Source: Sporocytophaga sp.
GTDB lineage: Bacteria; Bacteroidota; Bacteroidia; Cytophagales; Cytophagaceae
Length of the DNA: 64,000 bases
Reading direction: 5' to 3'
NCBI RefSeq assembly: GCF_017745095.1
Contig: NZ_JAGHZZ010000006.1
Location: 288,926-352,925, forward strand
The first letter of the stretch is position 1. Every line of letters starts with the position of its first letter. Both the position numbers and the translations under genes were made by a program. Below the pieces are notes generated by a model. That model was not told the DNA's origin, did not search any database, and worked only from the letters and a program-made list of their open reading frames with translations. This document shows, in pieces, positions 17,149 to 26,103 of the stretch.

Positions 17149-18963
17149 ATGAAATTAAACACTTTTAATATGACCTTGAATAAAAAAGCTCCTGTTGCAT
17201 TGCTTTTGACTGGTGTTTTGCTTTTAGATGGCTGTGCCCTGAAGCAAATGGTAAAGATGGCAAAAGACCAACAATTGACTGTGACCCCTTCTCCTTTGGA
17301 GGTACATGGTGACAGTGTTAAATTTGACCTTTCTGCCGCCCTTCCTCTTAAGATGCTTAAGAAGAATAAAATCTACACCTTAAATACTGCCTATAAATAC
17401 GGCGATCAAAAAATCAACCTTGCAGATGTAGAATTTAAATCAACCGATTTCCCAAATGCTAAAACTGAGCAACCTAAAGTAAGCAAAGCATTTTCATTTG
17501 GTTATAAACCTGAAATCGGAAATGGAGACCTTGTTGTAGTAGGAACTGCTTCAAATATTACAAAAAGCAAATCAAAAAGCTCGGCAGAAATGCCTGTTGC
17601 AAAAGGTTTGATTACAACATCCAGACTTGTAAAAGACATTTATTATTCAGCTTATGCTGAACATGGATATAACAATAAAGAAGAGTTAATCCCAGTTAAC
17701 GTAGGTTTCTACTTTGAACAAGGAAGTGCTAAACTTACTAAAAAAGAAACCAAAGGTTCTGAAGCTAAAAACCTTGATGCATTTATAGCTAAGAAAAACG
17801 CGACAAGAACTGTTACAATCATTGGCTACCACTCACCTGAAGGTACTGAAGCTAAAAACTCTAAATTAGCTGAAGAAAGAGCTAAGGTTATTGAGAAATA
17901 CTACAAAGACAGAATGAAGTATTTCAACCAGAAAAATGTAATAGATTCTATCAATTTTGTTACTAAGAGTGTGTTCCAGGATTGGGAGCCTCTGAGAGCA
18001 AAATTAGATTCTACAACAGCTCTTACTCCTGAAGAAAAATCAGAAATTTTAGGAGTTATCAGTGGATCAGGAAACTTCCTTGATAAAGAAAAAGAACTTG
18101 AGAAACTGAAATCTTTCAAGAAACTGATAACAAAAGTTTATCCTGAACTTAGAACTGCAAAAACTGAGATTTTAACTGTAAAACCAAAGAAAACTGATCT
18201 TCAGATTTCTCTTTTGGCGAAAGAAATCTCTGAAAAAGGTCTAAACGCAGATACTCTTAATTACAATGAATTAGCTTACGCAGCAACTCTTACTCCTATT
18301 TTAACGGAGAAAGAAGCAATCTATACAGCTTTAATTAAAAAACAAGATACATGGGATGCTCACAATAACCTAGGAGCTGTATACCTTGAAATGGCTGCAA
18401 AAGCGATTGACAACGGAACTAAGATTGCAAACGCTGACAAAGCTATCAACCAACTTGAATTATCTTTAAAAATTAAAGACAATGCTGAGGCTCGTACAAA
18501 CCTTGCAGTGGCTTACCTTATAAAAGGTTTGAAAGATCAGGCAACAGCTGAAATATTAAAAGCTGATGCACTTCAAGCTTCTACAGAACTTAAAAAAGGT
18601 ATCAATGCAGTAAAAGGAACTTTGGAAATCAAACAGGCAAAATACAATGACGCTATCCAAAGCCTTTCTAAAGCAAACGAGACTAATGATGTTCTATACA
18701 ACCTAGCTTTAGCTAACCTTTTGAGCAGAAATTATGATGCTGCGAAAAAAGGCTTTGAAGCTGTAACTGCAGGTAACGACAAAAATGCATGGGGATACTA
18801 CCTAAGCGCAGTTACTGCTGCAAGACTAAAAGATGAAGGAACTCTTACTAAAAATCTTAAGAGAGCAGTTCAATTAGACAGCAAACTAACAGAAAAAGCT
18901 CTTAATGATGTAGAATTCCTTGAGTATCAAAACTCAGAAAACTTTAAGAATGCTATTAAATAA
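17149..18963 (+). CDS. Lipoprotein with OmpA-like and TPR regions
   Basis: A 604-aa lipoprotein: the lipobox LLLDGC puts the acylated Cys at residue 29 from the ATG at 17149, or residue 22 from the ATG at 17170. The mature part has a beta-rich segment (about 40-170), an OmpA-like region (about 175-260; GFYFEQGSAKL, then VTIIGYHSPEG and KLAEERAKVIEKYY) and a helical C-terminal half (about 370-600) of TPR-like repeats. It probably sits in the outer membrane facing the periplasm, binding peptidoglycan or partner proteins. A near-consensus -7 box (TATTTTCG, 17136-17143) would favour the second ATG. A strong terminator follows. Specific role unknown. Confidence 0.78.
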   Translation: MKLNTFNMTLNKKAPVALLLTGVLLLDGCALKQMVKMAKDQQLTVTPSPLEVHGDSVKFDLSAALPLKMLKKNKIYTLNTAYKYGDQKINLADVEFKSTDFPNAKTEQPKVSKAFSFGYKPEIGNGDLVVVGTASNITKSKSKSSAEMPVAKGLITTSRLVKDIYYSAYAEHGYNNKEELIPVNVGFYFEQGSAKLTKKETKGSEAKNLDAFIAKKNATRTVTIIGYHSPEGTEAKNSKLAEERAKVIEKYYKDRMKYFNQKNVIDSINFVTKSVFQDWEPLRAKLDSTTALTPEEKSEILGVISGSGNFLDKEKELEKLKSFKKLITKVYPELRTAKTEILTVKPKKTDLQISLLAKEISEKGLNADTLNYNELAYAATLTPILTEKEAIYTALIKKQDTWDAHNNLGAVYLEMAAKAIDNGTKIANADKAINQLELSLKIKDNAEARTNLAVAYLIKGLKDQATAEILKADALQASTELKKGINAVKGTLEIKQAKYNDAIQSLSKANETNDVLYNLALANLLSRNYDAAKKGFEAVTAGNDKNAWGYYLSAVTAARLKDEGTLTKNLKRAVQLDSKLTEKALNDVEFLEYQNSENFKNAIK

Positions 18964-18981
18964 GCATAAAGTGGAAAACTG

Positions 18982-19012
18982 AAAAGGGCCGCCAGAAATG
19001 GTGGCCTTTTTT
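18982..19012 (+). terminator. Intrinsic terminator after the OmpA/TPR lipoprotein
   Basis: AAAAGGGCCGCCA pairs with TGGTGGCCTTTT (two G-U pairs) around a GAAA tetraloop and runs straight into six T. It lies 19 bp after the stop codon. Confidence 0.88.
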
Positions 19013-19247
19013 GTTAATAGCCCCGTCCTGAATCTTTCTCCTTAAAGAAAATCCCCTCTTAATTTTAATAAGTATTTATCCACCGTCATCCCTACTTGGG
19101 AATTACGCATATTAATATATTAACCAAATCAGGTCCTGTAAACCAAATAATTAAGTATTCCTCTTTTAAAAATTATTAATAAAAATCAAGGCCTTTGAGG
19201 AATATTGAATAGCAGACTGTAATGTTTATAACCTTTTTGTTATTTTA

Positions 19248-19279
19248 TTGGGTTTTAAACCCTTAAATTTTTATTTTTG
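19248..19279 (+). promoter_or_regulatory. Promoter for pdhB
   Basis: TATTTTTG at 19272-19279 fits the TAnnTTTG -7 consensus, with TTG at 19248-19250 21 nt upstream as the -33 element. The start codon follows 20 nt after the -7 box. Confidence 0.55.
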
Positions 19280-19299
19280 TTGCAAACATTTTAGTAACT

Positions 19300-20280
19300 A
19301 TGAGAGAGATTCAATTTAGAGAAGCCTTAAGAGAAGCCATGTCTGAAGAAATGAGAAGAGATGATAAAGTGTTTCTTATGGGTGAAGAAGTGGCTGAATA
19401 CAATGGTGCATATAAAGTGAGTCAGGGAATGCTTGACGAGTTTGGCCCCAAAAGAGTTATTGACACTCCTATTGCAGAGCTTGGTTTTGCAGGTATTGGT
19501 GTAGGAGCTGCCATGAACGGTTTAAGACCAATTGTGGAATTTATGACATTCAACTTTTCGCTTGTCGCTATTGACCAGATTATCAATAGTGCAGCAAAAT
19601 TAATGTCAATGTCTGGCGGACAATATTCCGCTCCTATGGTTTTCAGAGGCCCAACAGGAAACGCAGGTATGCTTAGCTCTCAGCATAGCCAGAACTTTGA
19701 AAACTGGTATGCAAACTGTCCAGGACTTAAAGTTGTAGTTCCTTCTACACCTGCTGATGCTAAAGGACTTTTAAAAGCTTCTATAAGAGATAACGATCCG
19801 GTTATTTTTATGGAATCTGAATTGATGTATGGAGATAAAGGCGCTGTTCCTGAAGGTGAATATCTTACTCCAATCGGCACTGCTGATATCAAAAGAGAAG
19901 GTACTGATGTTACTATTGTATCATTTGGTAAGTTTATGAAAGTTGCCCTTAGTGCAGCTCAGGAATTAGCTAATGAAGGAATTTCTGCAGAGGTTGTAGA
20001 TTTAAGATCTGTAAGACCAATTGATTATAAAACAGTTGTAGATTCTGTTAAAAAAACTAACAGATTAGTTATTGTTGAAGAAGCTTGGCCACTTGCTAGT
20101 ATTTCATCTGAAATTGCATACCACGTGCAAAGATATGCATTTGACTATCTGGATGCTCCTATCGGAAGGGTTACCAACAGAGACTTACCTCTACCTTATG
20201 CTCCAACTCTAATTGAAGTAATTCTTCCAAACGTTAAGAGAACTGTGGAAGCTGCAAAATCTGTTTTATACAAATTATAG
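19300..20280 (+). CDS. pdhB: Pyruvate dehydrogenase E1 component, beta subunit
   Basis: A 326-aa E1-beta subunit of the pyruvate dehydrogenase complex, which with E1-alpha decarboxylates pyruvate using thiamine diphosphate. Typical segments are [18 protein letters not shown] near residue 26, [17 protein letters not shown] near 56, the Tyr/Phe-rich [13 protein letters not shown], and the C-terminal transketolase domain starting near FGKFMKVAL (about 208). The length is normal. It is monocistronic here, with its own promoter and a very strong terminator; the alpha subunit gene is not in the window. High expression is likely. Confidence 0.95.
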   Translation: MREIQFREALREAMSEEMRRDDKVFLMGEEVAEYNGAYKVSQGMLDEFGPKRVIDTPIAELGFAGIGVGAAMNGLRPIVEFMTFNFSLVAIDQIINSAAKLMSMSGGQYSAPMVFRGPTGNAGMLSSQHSQNFENWYANCPGLKVVVPSTPADAKGLLKASIRDNDPVIFMESELMYGDKGAVPEGEYLTPIGTADIKREGTDVTIVSFGKFMKVALSAAQELANEGISAEVVDLRSVRPIDYKTVVDSVKKTNRLVIVEEAWPLASISSEIAYHVQRYAFDYLDAPIGRVTNRDLPLPYAPTLIEVILPNVKRTVEAAKSVLYKL

Positions 20281-20300
20281 CATTTTCTATATTATATATA

Positions 20301-20340
20301 AAATAAAACAGGCTGCCCAAAAGGCAGCCTGTTTTATTTT
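20301..20340 (+). terminator. Intrinsic terminator after pdhB
   Basis: A perfect 17-bp inverted repeat: the 5' arm at 20301-20317 and the 3' arm at 20323-20339 enclose a 5-nt loop (CAAAA). The GC core GGCTGCC/GGCAGCC ends in TGTTTTATTTT. Confidence 0.92.
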
Positions 20341-20455
20341 ATGCATCGTTTTTTTAAAGATTACCCACTAACCTATTTTTCAATCCATCGTATTTACCTT
20401 CTGATCAACTGTATGTAGATTAGATATTCCCTTTCCTTATAAAATTTAATTATCA

Positions 20456-21475
20456 ATGAGAACCATTTACCTACTATTTGCTCTGGTCTTAATTTCATCC
20501 TGCAGCAAAAAAGGCATTATAACCATGAATGTTCTTGAGCCAGCAGTAGTAAGGGTCCATCCTTCCATAAAAAGATTTGGAGTAATAAACAGAACACTAC
20601 CTGCTCAAAAAACTAAACCTTTAGACGATTTAGAAAAATTACTAACTCTTGAAGGGGTAAATATGGACAAAGAAGGGGCAGATGCAAGCTTCATAGCTGT
20701 CCAAAATGAACTTGCAGGCGATAGGTTCAATGTGATTCCAATTGAAAAAAATGATCTGAAAACATTGGGGGCAGGAGTTTTTCCAAATTCACTTCCTCTT
20801 CAAACTGTTTCTCAACTTTGTCAAACCTATCAAGTAGATGCAATTTTATCTCTTGAGTTTTTTGATACAGATACAAAATTGGCCGTAAATGTCACGAACA
20901 CGACTATTCCAACTCCATTAGGAAATGTTCCAGGGATTGTCCATAACGCGACCTTGAACACTCTTGTAAAAACAGGATGGCGCATTTACGATCCACAAGG
21001 CTCATTAGTCATAATGGATGAATTTCACCTCGACAGAAATTTCGTTTCACACAGTCAAGGAGTAAATCCAATGGAAGCTGTAAAAGCTTTAGTAAATAGA
21101 AAAGAGGTGGTAACACGCTTGGGTAGAGAATCCGGTACCATTTATGCAGATAGATTACTTCCCTTTTGGACTCGTGTCTCAAGAGACTATTATATAAGGG
21201 GTAATAATGCTTTAAAAATTGCAACAAGAAAAGCCCGAGCTGGGAACTGGGATGGCGCAGCAGAAATCTGGAAAACTGAAAGTTCAAATCCTGACCCAAA
21301 AGTTGCGGGAAGAGCTGCTTACAATTATGCTATAATTCATGAAATAAATGGTGATCTTGATTCCGCAATGAAATGGGCTCAAAAGGCTTATGAAGATTAT
21401 AATGTCAAGTTGGCTCTGAAGTATACCAGAATCTTAAGAAACAGGATGGCAAGAGCTCAAGCACTTGAGCAATAA
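20456..21475 (+). CDS. DUF6340 family lipoprotein
   Basis: A 339-aa lipoprotein with a short signal peptide and lipobox LISSC (Cys16). The mature part opens with the DUF6340 pattern (VLEPAVVRVHPSIKRFGVINRT) and has a C-terminal helical stretch with TPR-like repeats (AGNWDGAAEIWKTE, then AAYNYAIIHEINGDLDSAMKWAQKA). The family is Bacteroidetes-specific and of unknown function, probably periplasmic on a membrane. It is a single gene, flanked by the pdhB terminator and by a terminator shared with ffh. Confidence 0.88.
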   Translation: MRTIYLLFALVLISSCSKKGIITMNVLEPAVVRVHPSIKRFGVINRTLPAQKTKPLDDLEKLLTLEGVNMDKEGADASFIAVQNELAGDRFNVIPIEKNDLKTLGAGVFPNSLPLQTVSQLCQTYQVDAILSLEFFDTDTKLAVNVTNTTIPTPLGNVPGIVHNATLNTLVKTGWRIYDPQGSLVIMDEFHLDRNFVSHSQGVNPMEAVKALVNRKEVVTRLGRESGTIYADRLLPFWTRVSRDYYIRGNNALKIATRKARAGNWDGAAEIWKTESSNPDPKVAGRAAYNYAIIHEINGDLDSAMKWAQKAYEDYNVKLALKYTRILRNRMARAQALEQ

Positions 21476-21485
21476 TTTACTTTCT

Positions 21486-21533
21486 ATAAATAAAAAAGGG
21501 ACTTTGATTATACAGAGTCCCTTTTTTATTTAT
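21486..21533. terminator. Bidirectional terminator between DUF6340 gene and ffh
   Basis: AAATAAAAAAGGGACT pairs with AGTCCCTTTTTTATTT around a loop of about 12 nt. It is A-rich on the left and T-rich on the right, and sits between two convergent stop codons (21475 and 21558). Confidence 0.85.
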
Positions 21534-21557
21534 CAATGTATAAATTCAGCTTTCAAC

Positions 21558-22883
21558 TTATCTTCCGAATGCATTCATATTTGGCATTCCTTTTTTTCCC
21601 ATCTTATTCATATTCTTCATTAGCTTTCTCATGTCAGAGAATTGCTTGATAAGATTATTAACCTGCTGAATAGTAGTACCACTACCATCTGCAATCCTCT
21701 TTCTTCTGCTACCATTAATGATATCAGGATTCTCTCTTTCCTCCAAAGTCATAGCTCTGATGATAGCTTCAATAGGTTTAAAAGCATTATCATCAATATC
21801 TATATCCTTCATCATCTTATTCATACCAGGAATCATTCCAACCAGGTCCTTAATACTACCCATCTTCTTAATCTGCTGAATCTGAGCCAAAAAGTCATCA
21901 AAGCTAAATTGATTTTTTCTTATTTTCTGATTCAGCTTTTTAGCTTCCTCTTCATCAAAAACCTGCTGTGCTCTTTCCACAAGTGAAATCACGTCTCCCA
22001 TTCCCAGGATTCTTTGAGCCATACGATCAGGATAGAAAAGGTCTAATGCCTCCATCTTCTCACCTGTACTGATGAATTTAATAGGCTTATCTACAACTGC
22101 TCTGATTGATAATGCGGCACCACCTCTGGTATCACCATCAAGTTTGGTAAGAACCACACCATCAAAATTCAAACGCTCATTGAAGGTTTTAGCGGTATTT
22201 ACAGCATCTTGCCCAGTCATTGAATCAACGACAAAAAGAGTTTCAGATGGTTTGACAGAAGCTTTTACCTCCTCAATTTCCTTCATCATTTGCTCGTCTA
22301 TTGCAAGACGGCCGGCAGTATCGACGATTACAATTTTCTTATTATTCTTTTTTGCGTATTCAAGTGCATTTTTAGCAATCTGAACGGCATTTTTATTTTC
22401 AGGCTCTGAATAAACCTCCACTCCTACCTGCTCTCCAAGTACTTTAAGCTGGTCGATCGCCGCTGGTCGATAAATATCGCAGGCTGCCAGCAATACATTT
22501 CTATTCTGTTTCTTTAAATAGCTGGCAAGTTTTGCGGAGAAGGTGGTTTTACCTGATCCTTGCAAACCTGCAATTAAAATAACAGCCGGATCTCCTTTAG
22601 TATTGATATCCTCTTTAGTTCCCCCCATCAGTTCGGTAAGTTCCTCACTGACAATTTTAACAAGAAGTTGTCCAGGAGAAACAGCGATAAGCACCTCACG
22701 GCCTAATGCTTTTTCTCTGATACTATCTGTTACAGATTTTGCAACCTTATAATTTACGTCGGCATCGATAAGCGCCTTTCTGATTTCCTTAACTGTAGAA
22801 GCTACGTTAATTTCAGTTATTTTTCCCTGCCCTTTAAGCGTTTTTAAGGCTTTATCAATTTTTGAACTTAAACTTTCGAACAT
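21558..22883 (-). CDS. ffh: Signal recognition particle protein Ffh (SRP54)
   Basis: A 441-aa SRP GTPase that binds 4.5S RNA and signal peptides of nascent membrane proteins and hands ribosomes to FtsY. The N domain covers about 1-90. The G domain has G1 GLQGSGKTT near residue 108, DIYRPAAIDQL, the DTAGR box near 188 and TKLDGDTRGG near 245. The methionine-rich M domain starts near 300 and includes GSRRKRIADGSGT and a Met-rich C-terminal tail. A -7 box lies just upstream. It is a single gene. Confidence 0.97.
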   Translation of the reverse strand: MFESLSSKIDKALKTLKGQGKITEINVASTVKEIRKALIDADVNYKVAKSVTDSIREKALGREVLIAVSPGQLLVKIVSEELTELMGGTKEDINTKGDPAVILIAGLQGSGKTTFSAKLASYLKKQNRNVLLAACDIYRPAAIDQLKVLGEQVGVEVYSEPENKNAVQIAKNALEYAKKNNKKIVIVDTAGRLAIDEQMMKEIEEVKASVKPSETLFVVDSMTGQDAVNTAKTFNERLNFDGVVLTKLDGDTRGGAALSIRAVVDKPIKFISTGEKMEALDLFYPDRMAQRILGMGDVISLVERAQQVFDEEEAKKLNQKIRKNQFSFDDFLAQIQQIKKMGSIKDLVGMIPGMNKMMKDIDIDDNAFKPIEAIIRAMTLEERENPDIINGSRRKRIADGSGTTIQQVNNLIKQFSDMRKLMKNMNKMGKKGMPNMNAFGR

Positions 22884-22903
22884 ATTTTATCAGTAATGAA
22901 CCA

Positions 22904-22911
22904 CAAAATTA
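22904..22911 (-). promoter_or_regulatory. -7 box for ffh
   Basis: Read on the minus strand this is TAATTTTG, a full TAnnTTTG match, 20 nt before the ATG. The -33 area is overlapped by a perfect odd palindrome AATTCTG-T-CAGAATT (22924-22938) that could be an operator. Confidence 0.5.
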
Positions 22912-23061
22912 AGAAATACCTTGAATTCTGTCAGAATTTAATAAGTAATTTTCAGTTGATTAATTGAATTTTAGGTACTTTTTCTTTTTTTGAAGAAAAC
23001 TTTAATCAACCGATACAACCTTTTTCTCAAAAAAAGCATCTAGTAATAAGGAGTTTTAATT

Positions 23062-23097
23062 AAAGAGAACCTGACATCTTTTTTGATTGTTCTCTTT
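23062..23097 (+). terminator. Stem-loop in the leader of the 97-aa gene
   Basis: AAAGAGAAC (23062-23070) pairs perfectly with GTTCTCTTT (23089-23097) around an 18-nt loop, and the 3' arm runs on into T residues. No plus-strand gene lies upstream, so it could be an attenuator in the leader of the gene at 23142 rather than a plain terminator. Confidence 0.4.
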
Positions 23098-23141
23098 TTT
23101 AAAAAGAAAATTATTTTTAAAAAATTTATCCCTTAAAGGGA

Positions 23142-23435
23142 ATGGAAAAGCTAGATCCAAAATATGAGCTGATAAAGAATAAGCTGGAGGAGATGGAAAC
23201 CTCTCCGGATCCGTATGCTTGGGATAAAATTTATGATACACTTCATAAAAAGCCAGTTTATTTAAAATTAAACCGCTTCAACAATCTTACCATAGCTGTT
23301 TCTTTAATTTCAATTTTTGCGTTTTCTATATTTTTCTCGCCTAAAATTACTACTCCCTCTTCAGAATTAGATGAATTGAACATTACCCACAAAGACTCCC
23401 TGAAGCACCGAAAATTATCTCCTCACAAGCATTAA
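23142..23435 (+). CDS. Unknown small single-pass membrane protein, 97 aa
   Basis: The acidic N-terminal half (KLEEMETSPDPYAWDKIYDTL) resembles the cytoplasmic head of Bacteroidetes anti-sigma-like and FecR-adjacent membrane proteins, which have a PxxxWxxI/L pattern. One transmembrane helix covers about residues 49-67, followed by a short basic tail rich in His and Lys. There is no sigma-factor gene next to it and the periplasmic part is too short for a barrel or sensor domain. I do not recognise a named family. An AAAGGGA segment lies close before the ATG and may help initiation. Confidence 0.6.
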   Translation: MEKLDPKYELIKNKLEEMETSPDPYAWDKIYDTLHKKPVYLKLNRFNNLTIAVSLISIFAFSIFFSPKITTPSSELDELNITHKDSLKHRKLSPHKH

Positions 23436-23586
23436 GCTAAAATAACCGAAGAATAATTAGATTTATTCTCCCTCTTTTTGCTTCATTAAGCCTAAACTTT
23501 TATAACTAATCACCCTTTTATAATTACATAATATAATTTTAGCAGTTGCTAAATTGTATAATATATAAGGAATAGGAGAATTAATC

Positions 23587-23594
23587 TATATTTG
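23587..23594 (+). promoter_or_regulatory. -7 box for the YfhO-type gene
   Basis: TATATTTG is a full TAnnTTTG match 35 nt before the ATG at 23630. A -33 TTG is not found at the standard distance. Confidence 0.4.
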
Positions 23595-23629
23595 CAGTGG
23601 TTTAAAAATAATTTTTCAAAAGAAGCCAC

Positions 23630-26050
23630 ATGAATATAAACAACTTTAAAGTAAAGGTTTTACCTCACCTTTTAGCATTCGCCATATTTTTAATTATCTC
23701 ATTAGTTTATTTTTCCCCATACCTGAATGGTAAAAGTCTGGCTCAAAACGATATGGTCCAAACACTTGGAGCCTTAAAAGAATCCGCAGACTTTGCCAAA
23801 AGCTCAAATGAGGAAATTTTATGGTCAAACAGCACTTTCAGTGGTATGCCTGTTTGGAGGGGAGCAGGAGCCAATATTTTAAACTATGTCAATACCTTTT
23901 TGAATAGTTTTATTCCAAACCCTGTACTCCTTTGTCTTTTCGGGTTTACAGGATTCTATATACTATTACACGTATTTGGATTGAATGCCTGGCTTTGCTT
24001 TGCAGGCGCTCTGGCTTATACATTTTCCAGTTATAATTTAATAAGTATTGAAGCAGGTCATATTAACAAAGTTTATGACATGATGCTGATGGCCCCTGTC
24101 ATTGCTGGTATTATATTAACATACCGCAAAAATATGATTACCGGAGCGGCCTTAACAATTATCTCTTTAGCCCTCCAGATATATTATGGTCACGTACAGA
24201 TCACTTATTATCTGCTGATCATGGTAATATTCATTATAATCGCCGAATTTATTTATGCCCTGAAAGGTAATAATCTCAAAAGATTTTTAACTGGCTCAGT
24301 TGTGTTGTTATTCTGTGTCATTATCAGTATTGCCCCTAATGTGGCCAAACTTTGGACCATGTCTGAGTATTCAAAAGCAACTCCTAGAGGTGGATCAGAT
24401 TTATTGGCTAAAAAAGATCAAGGAACCGGTCTTGATAAGGACTATGCATTAAGCTGGAGCAATGGTATATCAGAAACTATGACCATCCTGATTCCCTCAT
24501 TCTTTGGAGGAAGTTCTAATGAACAGTTAAGCACCGGATCTGAGACATTCAAAACTATGGTGAACAACGGAATCGCTAAAACTCAGGCAAAGGAATACAT
24601 CGAGAGTATGCCGATGTACTGGGGAGACCAGCCATTTACTTCAGGACCAATCTATTTTGGTGCCATCGTTTGCTTCTTGTTCGTTTTAGGATTGGTTCTT
24701 ATAAAAGGGCCTTTGAAATGGTGGATTATCCCTGTGACAATTTTGTCCATTTCCCTTTCTTGGGGGAAAAACTTTGAGCTGCTTACAGATTTATTCTTTA
24801 ATTACGTTCCACTTTATAATAAATTCAGAAGTGTTACTATGATTCTTTCTGTAGCTGAAATTACCTTTCCTCTGCTTGGTTTTGTTGTGTTGAAAAAGGT
24901 ATTGGATAGTGAACTTTCGAAAGAAGAAATTATGAAAGGGCTTAAAATATCTTTCGGTATTACCGGGGGGCTTGCGCTTTTCTTTGCCATTTTAGGTGGT
25001 GCATTTTTTGATTTTAACGGTGCTTCTGATGCTCAGCTTCCAACCTGGCTAATTGACTCTCTAAAGGATGATCGTGCTTCTGCACTAAGAATAGATGCGT
25101 TGAGATCATTATTTTTTGTAGCTGCAACTGCAGGAATGATTTGGGCAGTTATCAATGATAAATTAAAGGAGAATGTTTTTTATGTACTACTTGCAATACT
25201 TATCCTTGTCGATCTTTGGACTGTAGATAAAAGATATCTGAATTCAAAAGACTTCAAAAACAGAGAAAAATTTGAAGAAACGATATTTGTACCTAGCCCT
25301 GCTGATAACATTATTGCACAGGACAAAGATCCCTACTTCAGGGTTTTCAACGTAACGACAAATCCGTTCGCTGATGCAATAACATCATATTTTCACAAAT
25401 CGATCGGAGGTTACAGCGCGATAAAGCTGGGCAGGTATCAGGATCTTATTGACGCACAATTGAGCAAGAACAATATGGCTGTATTGAATATGCTTAATAC
25501 GAGGTATTTTATTGTTCCAGACAAACAAACCAATCAACCAACTGTACAAAGAAATCCTGGTGCTTTAGGAAATGCGTGGGCTGTAGATAGTGTAAGGATT
25601 GTTCCGAATCCCGATGAAGAACTTAAAGGATTGAGTAATTTCAATCCTGCAAGGACGGCTATTGTAGATAAGGTGTTTGAGAGCTATGTGAAAGATTTAA
25701 ATCTTTCAATCGACACTACTGCTTCTATTGTTCTTAAAGACTACCATCCTAATCACCTTACATTTGAATCAAAGTCCAAGAAGGATCAATTGGTTGTTTT
25801 CTCTGATGTTTACTATCAACCAGGATGGAACGCCTATATTGATGATAAACTTGTTGACCATATTAGAGTAAACTATATTCTGCGTGCTCTAAAAATTCCG
25901 GCAGGAGAACATACTATTTCATTCAAGTTTGAACCTAAGTCATATATTACAGGTTCAAAAATATCAAGAATAGGATCTTGGATATTAGTATTATCAATTG
26001 TTGGGTTGCTTGGTATTCAGCTCTCCTCTTCAGTGAAAAAGAAAGATTAA
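23630..26050 (+). CDS. YfhO family multi-pass membrane protein
   Basis: An 806-aa integral membrane protein with about 12 helices in the first 540 residues and a last helix near 780-797; the segment between is soluble and probably extracytoplasmic. The first loop (LAQNDMVQTLGALKESADF) and the periplasmic region resemble YfhO/GT-C glycosyltransferases, which use polyprenyl-phosphate sugars. B. subtilis YfhO glycosylates lipoteichoic acid; the acceptor here is unknown. It is a single gene with its own -7 box and a terminator shared with the legionaminic acid operon, so an envelope glycan role is plausible. Confidence 0.87.
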   Translation: MNINNFKVKVLPHLLAFAIFLIISLVYFSPYLNGKSLAQNDMVQTLGALKESADFAKSSNEEILWSNSTFSGMPVWRGAGANILNYVNTFLNSFIPNPVLLCLFGFTGFYILLHVFGLNAWLCFAGALAYTFSSYNLISIEAGHINKVYDMMLMAPVIAGIILTYRKNMITGAALTIISLALQIYYGHVQITYYLLIMVIFIIIAEFIYALKGNNLKRFLTGSVVLLFCVIISIAPNVAKLWTMSEYSKATPRGGSDLLAKKDQGTGLDKDYALSWSNGISETMTILIPSFFGGSSNEQLSTGSETFKTMVNNGIAKTQAKEYIESMPMYWGDQPFTSGPIYFGAIVCFLFVLGLVLIKGPLKWWIIPVTILSISLSWGKNFELLTDLFFNYVPLYNKFRSVTMILSVAEITFPLLGFVVLKKVLDSELSKEEIMKGLKISFGITGGLALFFAILGGAFFDFNGASDAQLPTWLIDSLKDDRASALRIDALRSLFFVAATAGMIWAVINDKLKENVFYVLLAILILVDLWTVDKRYLNSKDFKNREKFEETIFVPSPADNIIAQDKDPYFRVFNVTTNPFADAITSYFHKSIGGYSAIKLGRYQDLIDAQLSKNNMAVLNMLNTRYFIVPDKQTNQPTVQRNPGALGNAWAVDSVRIVPNPDEELKGLSNFNPARTAIVDKVFESYVKDLNLSIDTTASIVLKDYHPNHLTFESKSKKDQLVVFSDVYYQPGWNAYIDDKLVDHIRVNYILRALKIPAGEHTISFKFEPKSYITGSKISRIGSWILVLSIVGLLGIQLSSSVKKKD

Positions 26051-26053
26051 CTT

Positions 26054-26096
26054 AAAAAATAAAAAGGCACTTAAATCAAGTGCCTTTTTTATTTTT
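26054..26096. terminator. Bidirectional terminator between yfhO-type gene and glycan operon
   Basis: GGCACTT (26066-26072) and AAGTGCC (26078-26084) form the core, with A-rich and T-rich arms extending it on both sides. The two flanking genes converge on it, so it probably also ends the long minus-strand operon. Confidence 0.85.
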
Positions 26097-26103
26097 CTAA
26101 TAA

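Larger units (their letters stand above)
18964..19299. other. 336-bp gap between lipoprotein and pdhB
   Basis: The left end holds a strong terminator (18982-19012) and the right end the pdhB promoter (19248-19279). The middle, about 19020-19230, is AT-rich. It contains one imperfect DnaA-like 9-mer (TTATCCACC near 19076) and no ORF or RNA gene that I can support. Confidence 0.6.

Noticed and set aside
23436..23629. Short inverted repeat AGAATAA/TTATTCT near 23450 as terminator
   Set aside because: All A/T stem with no following T-run; too weak to call.
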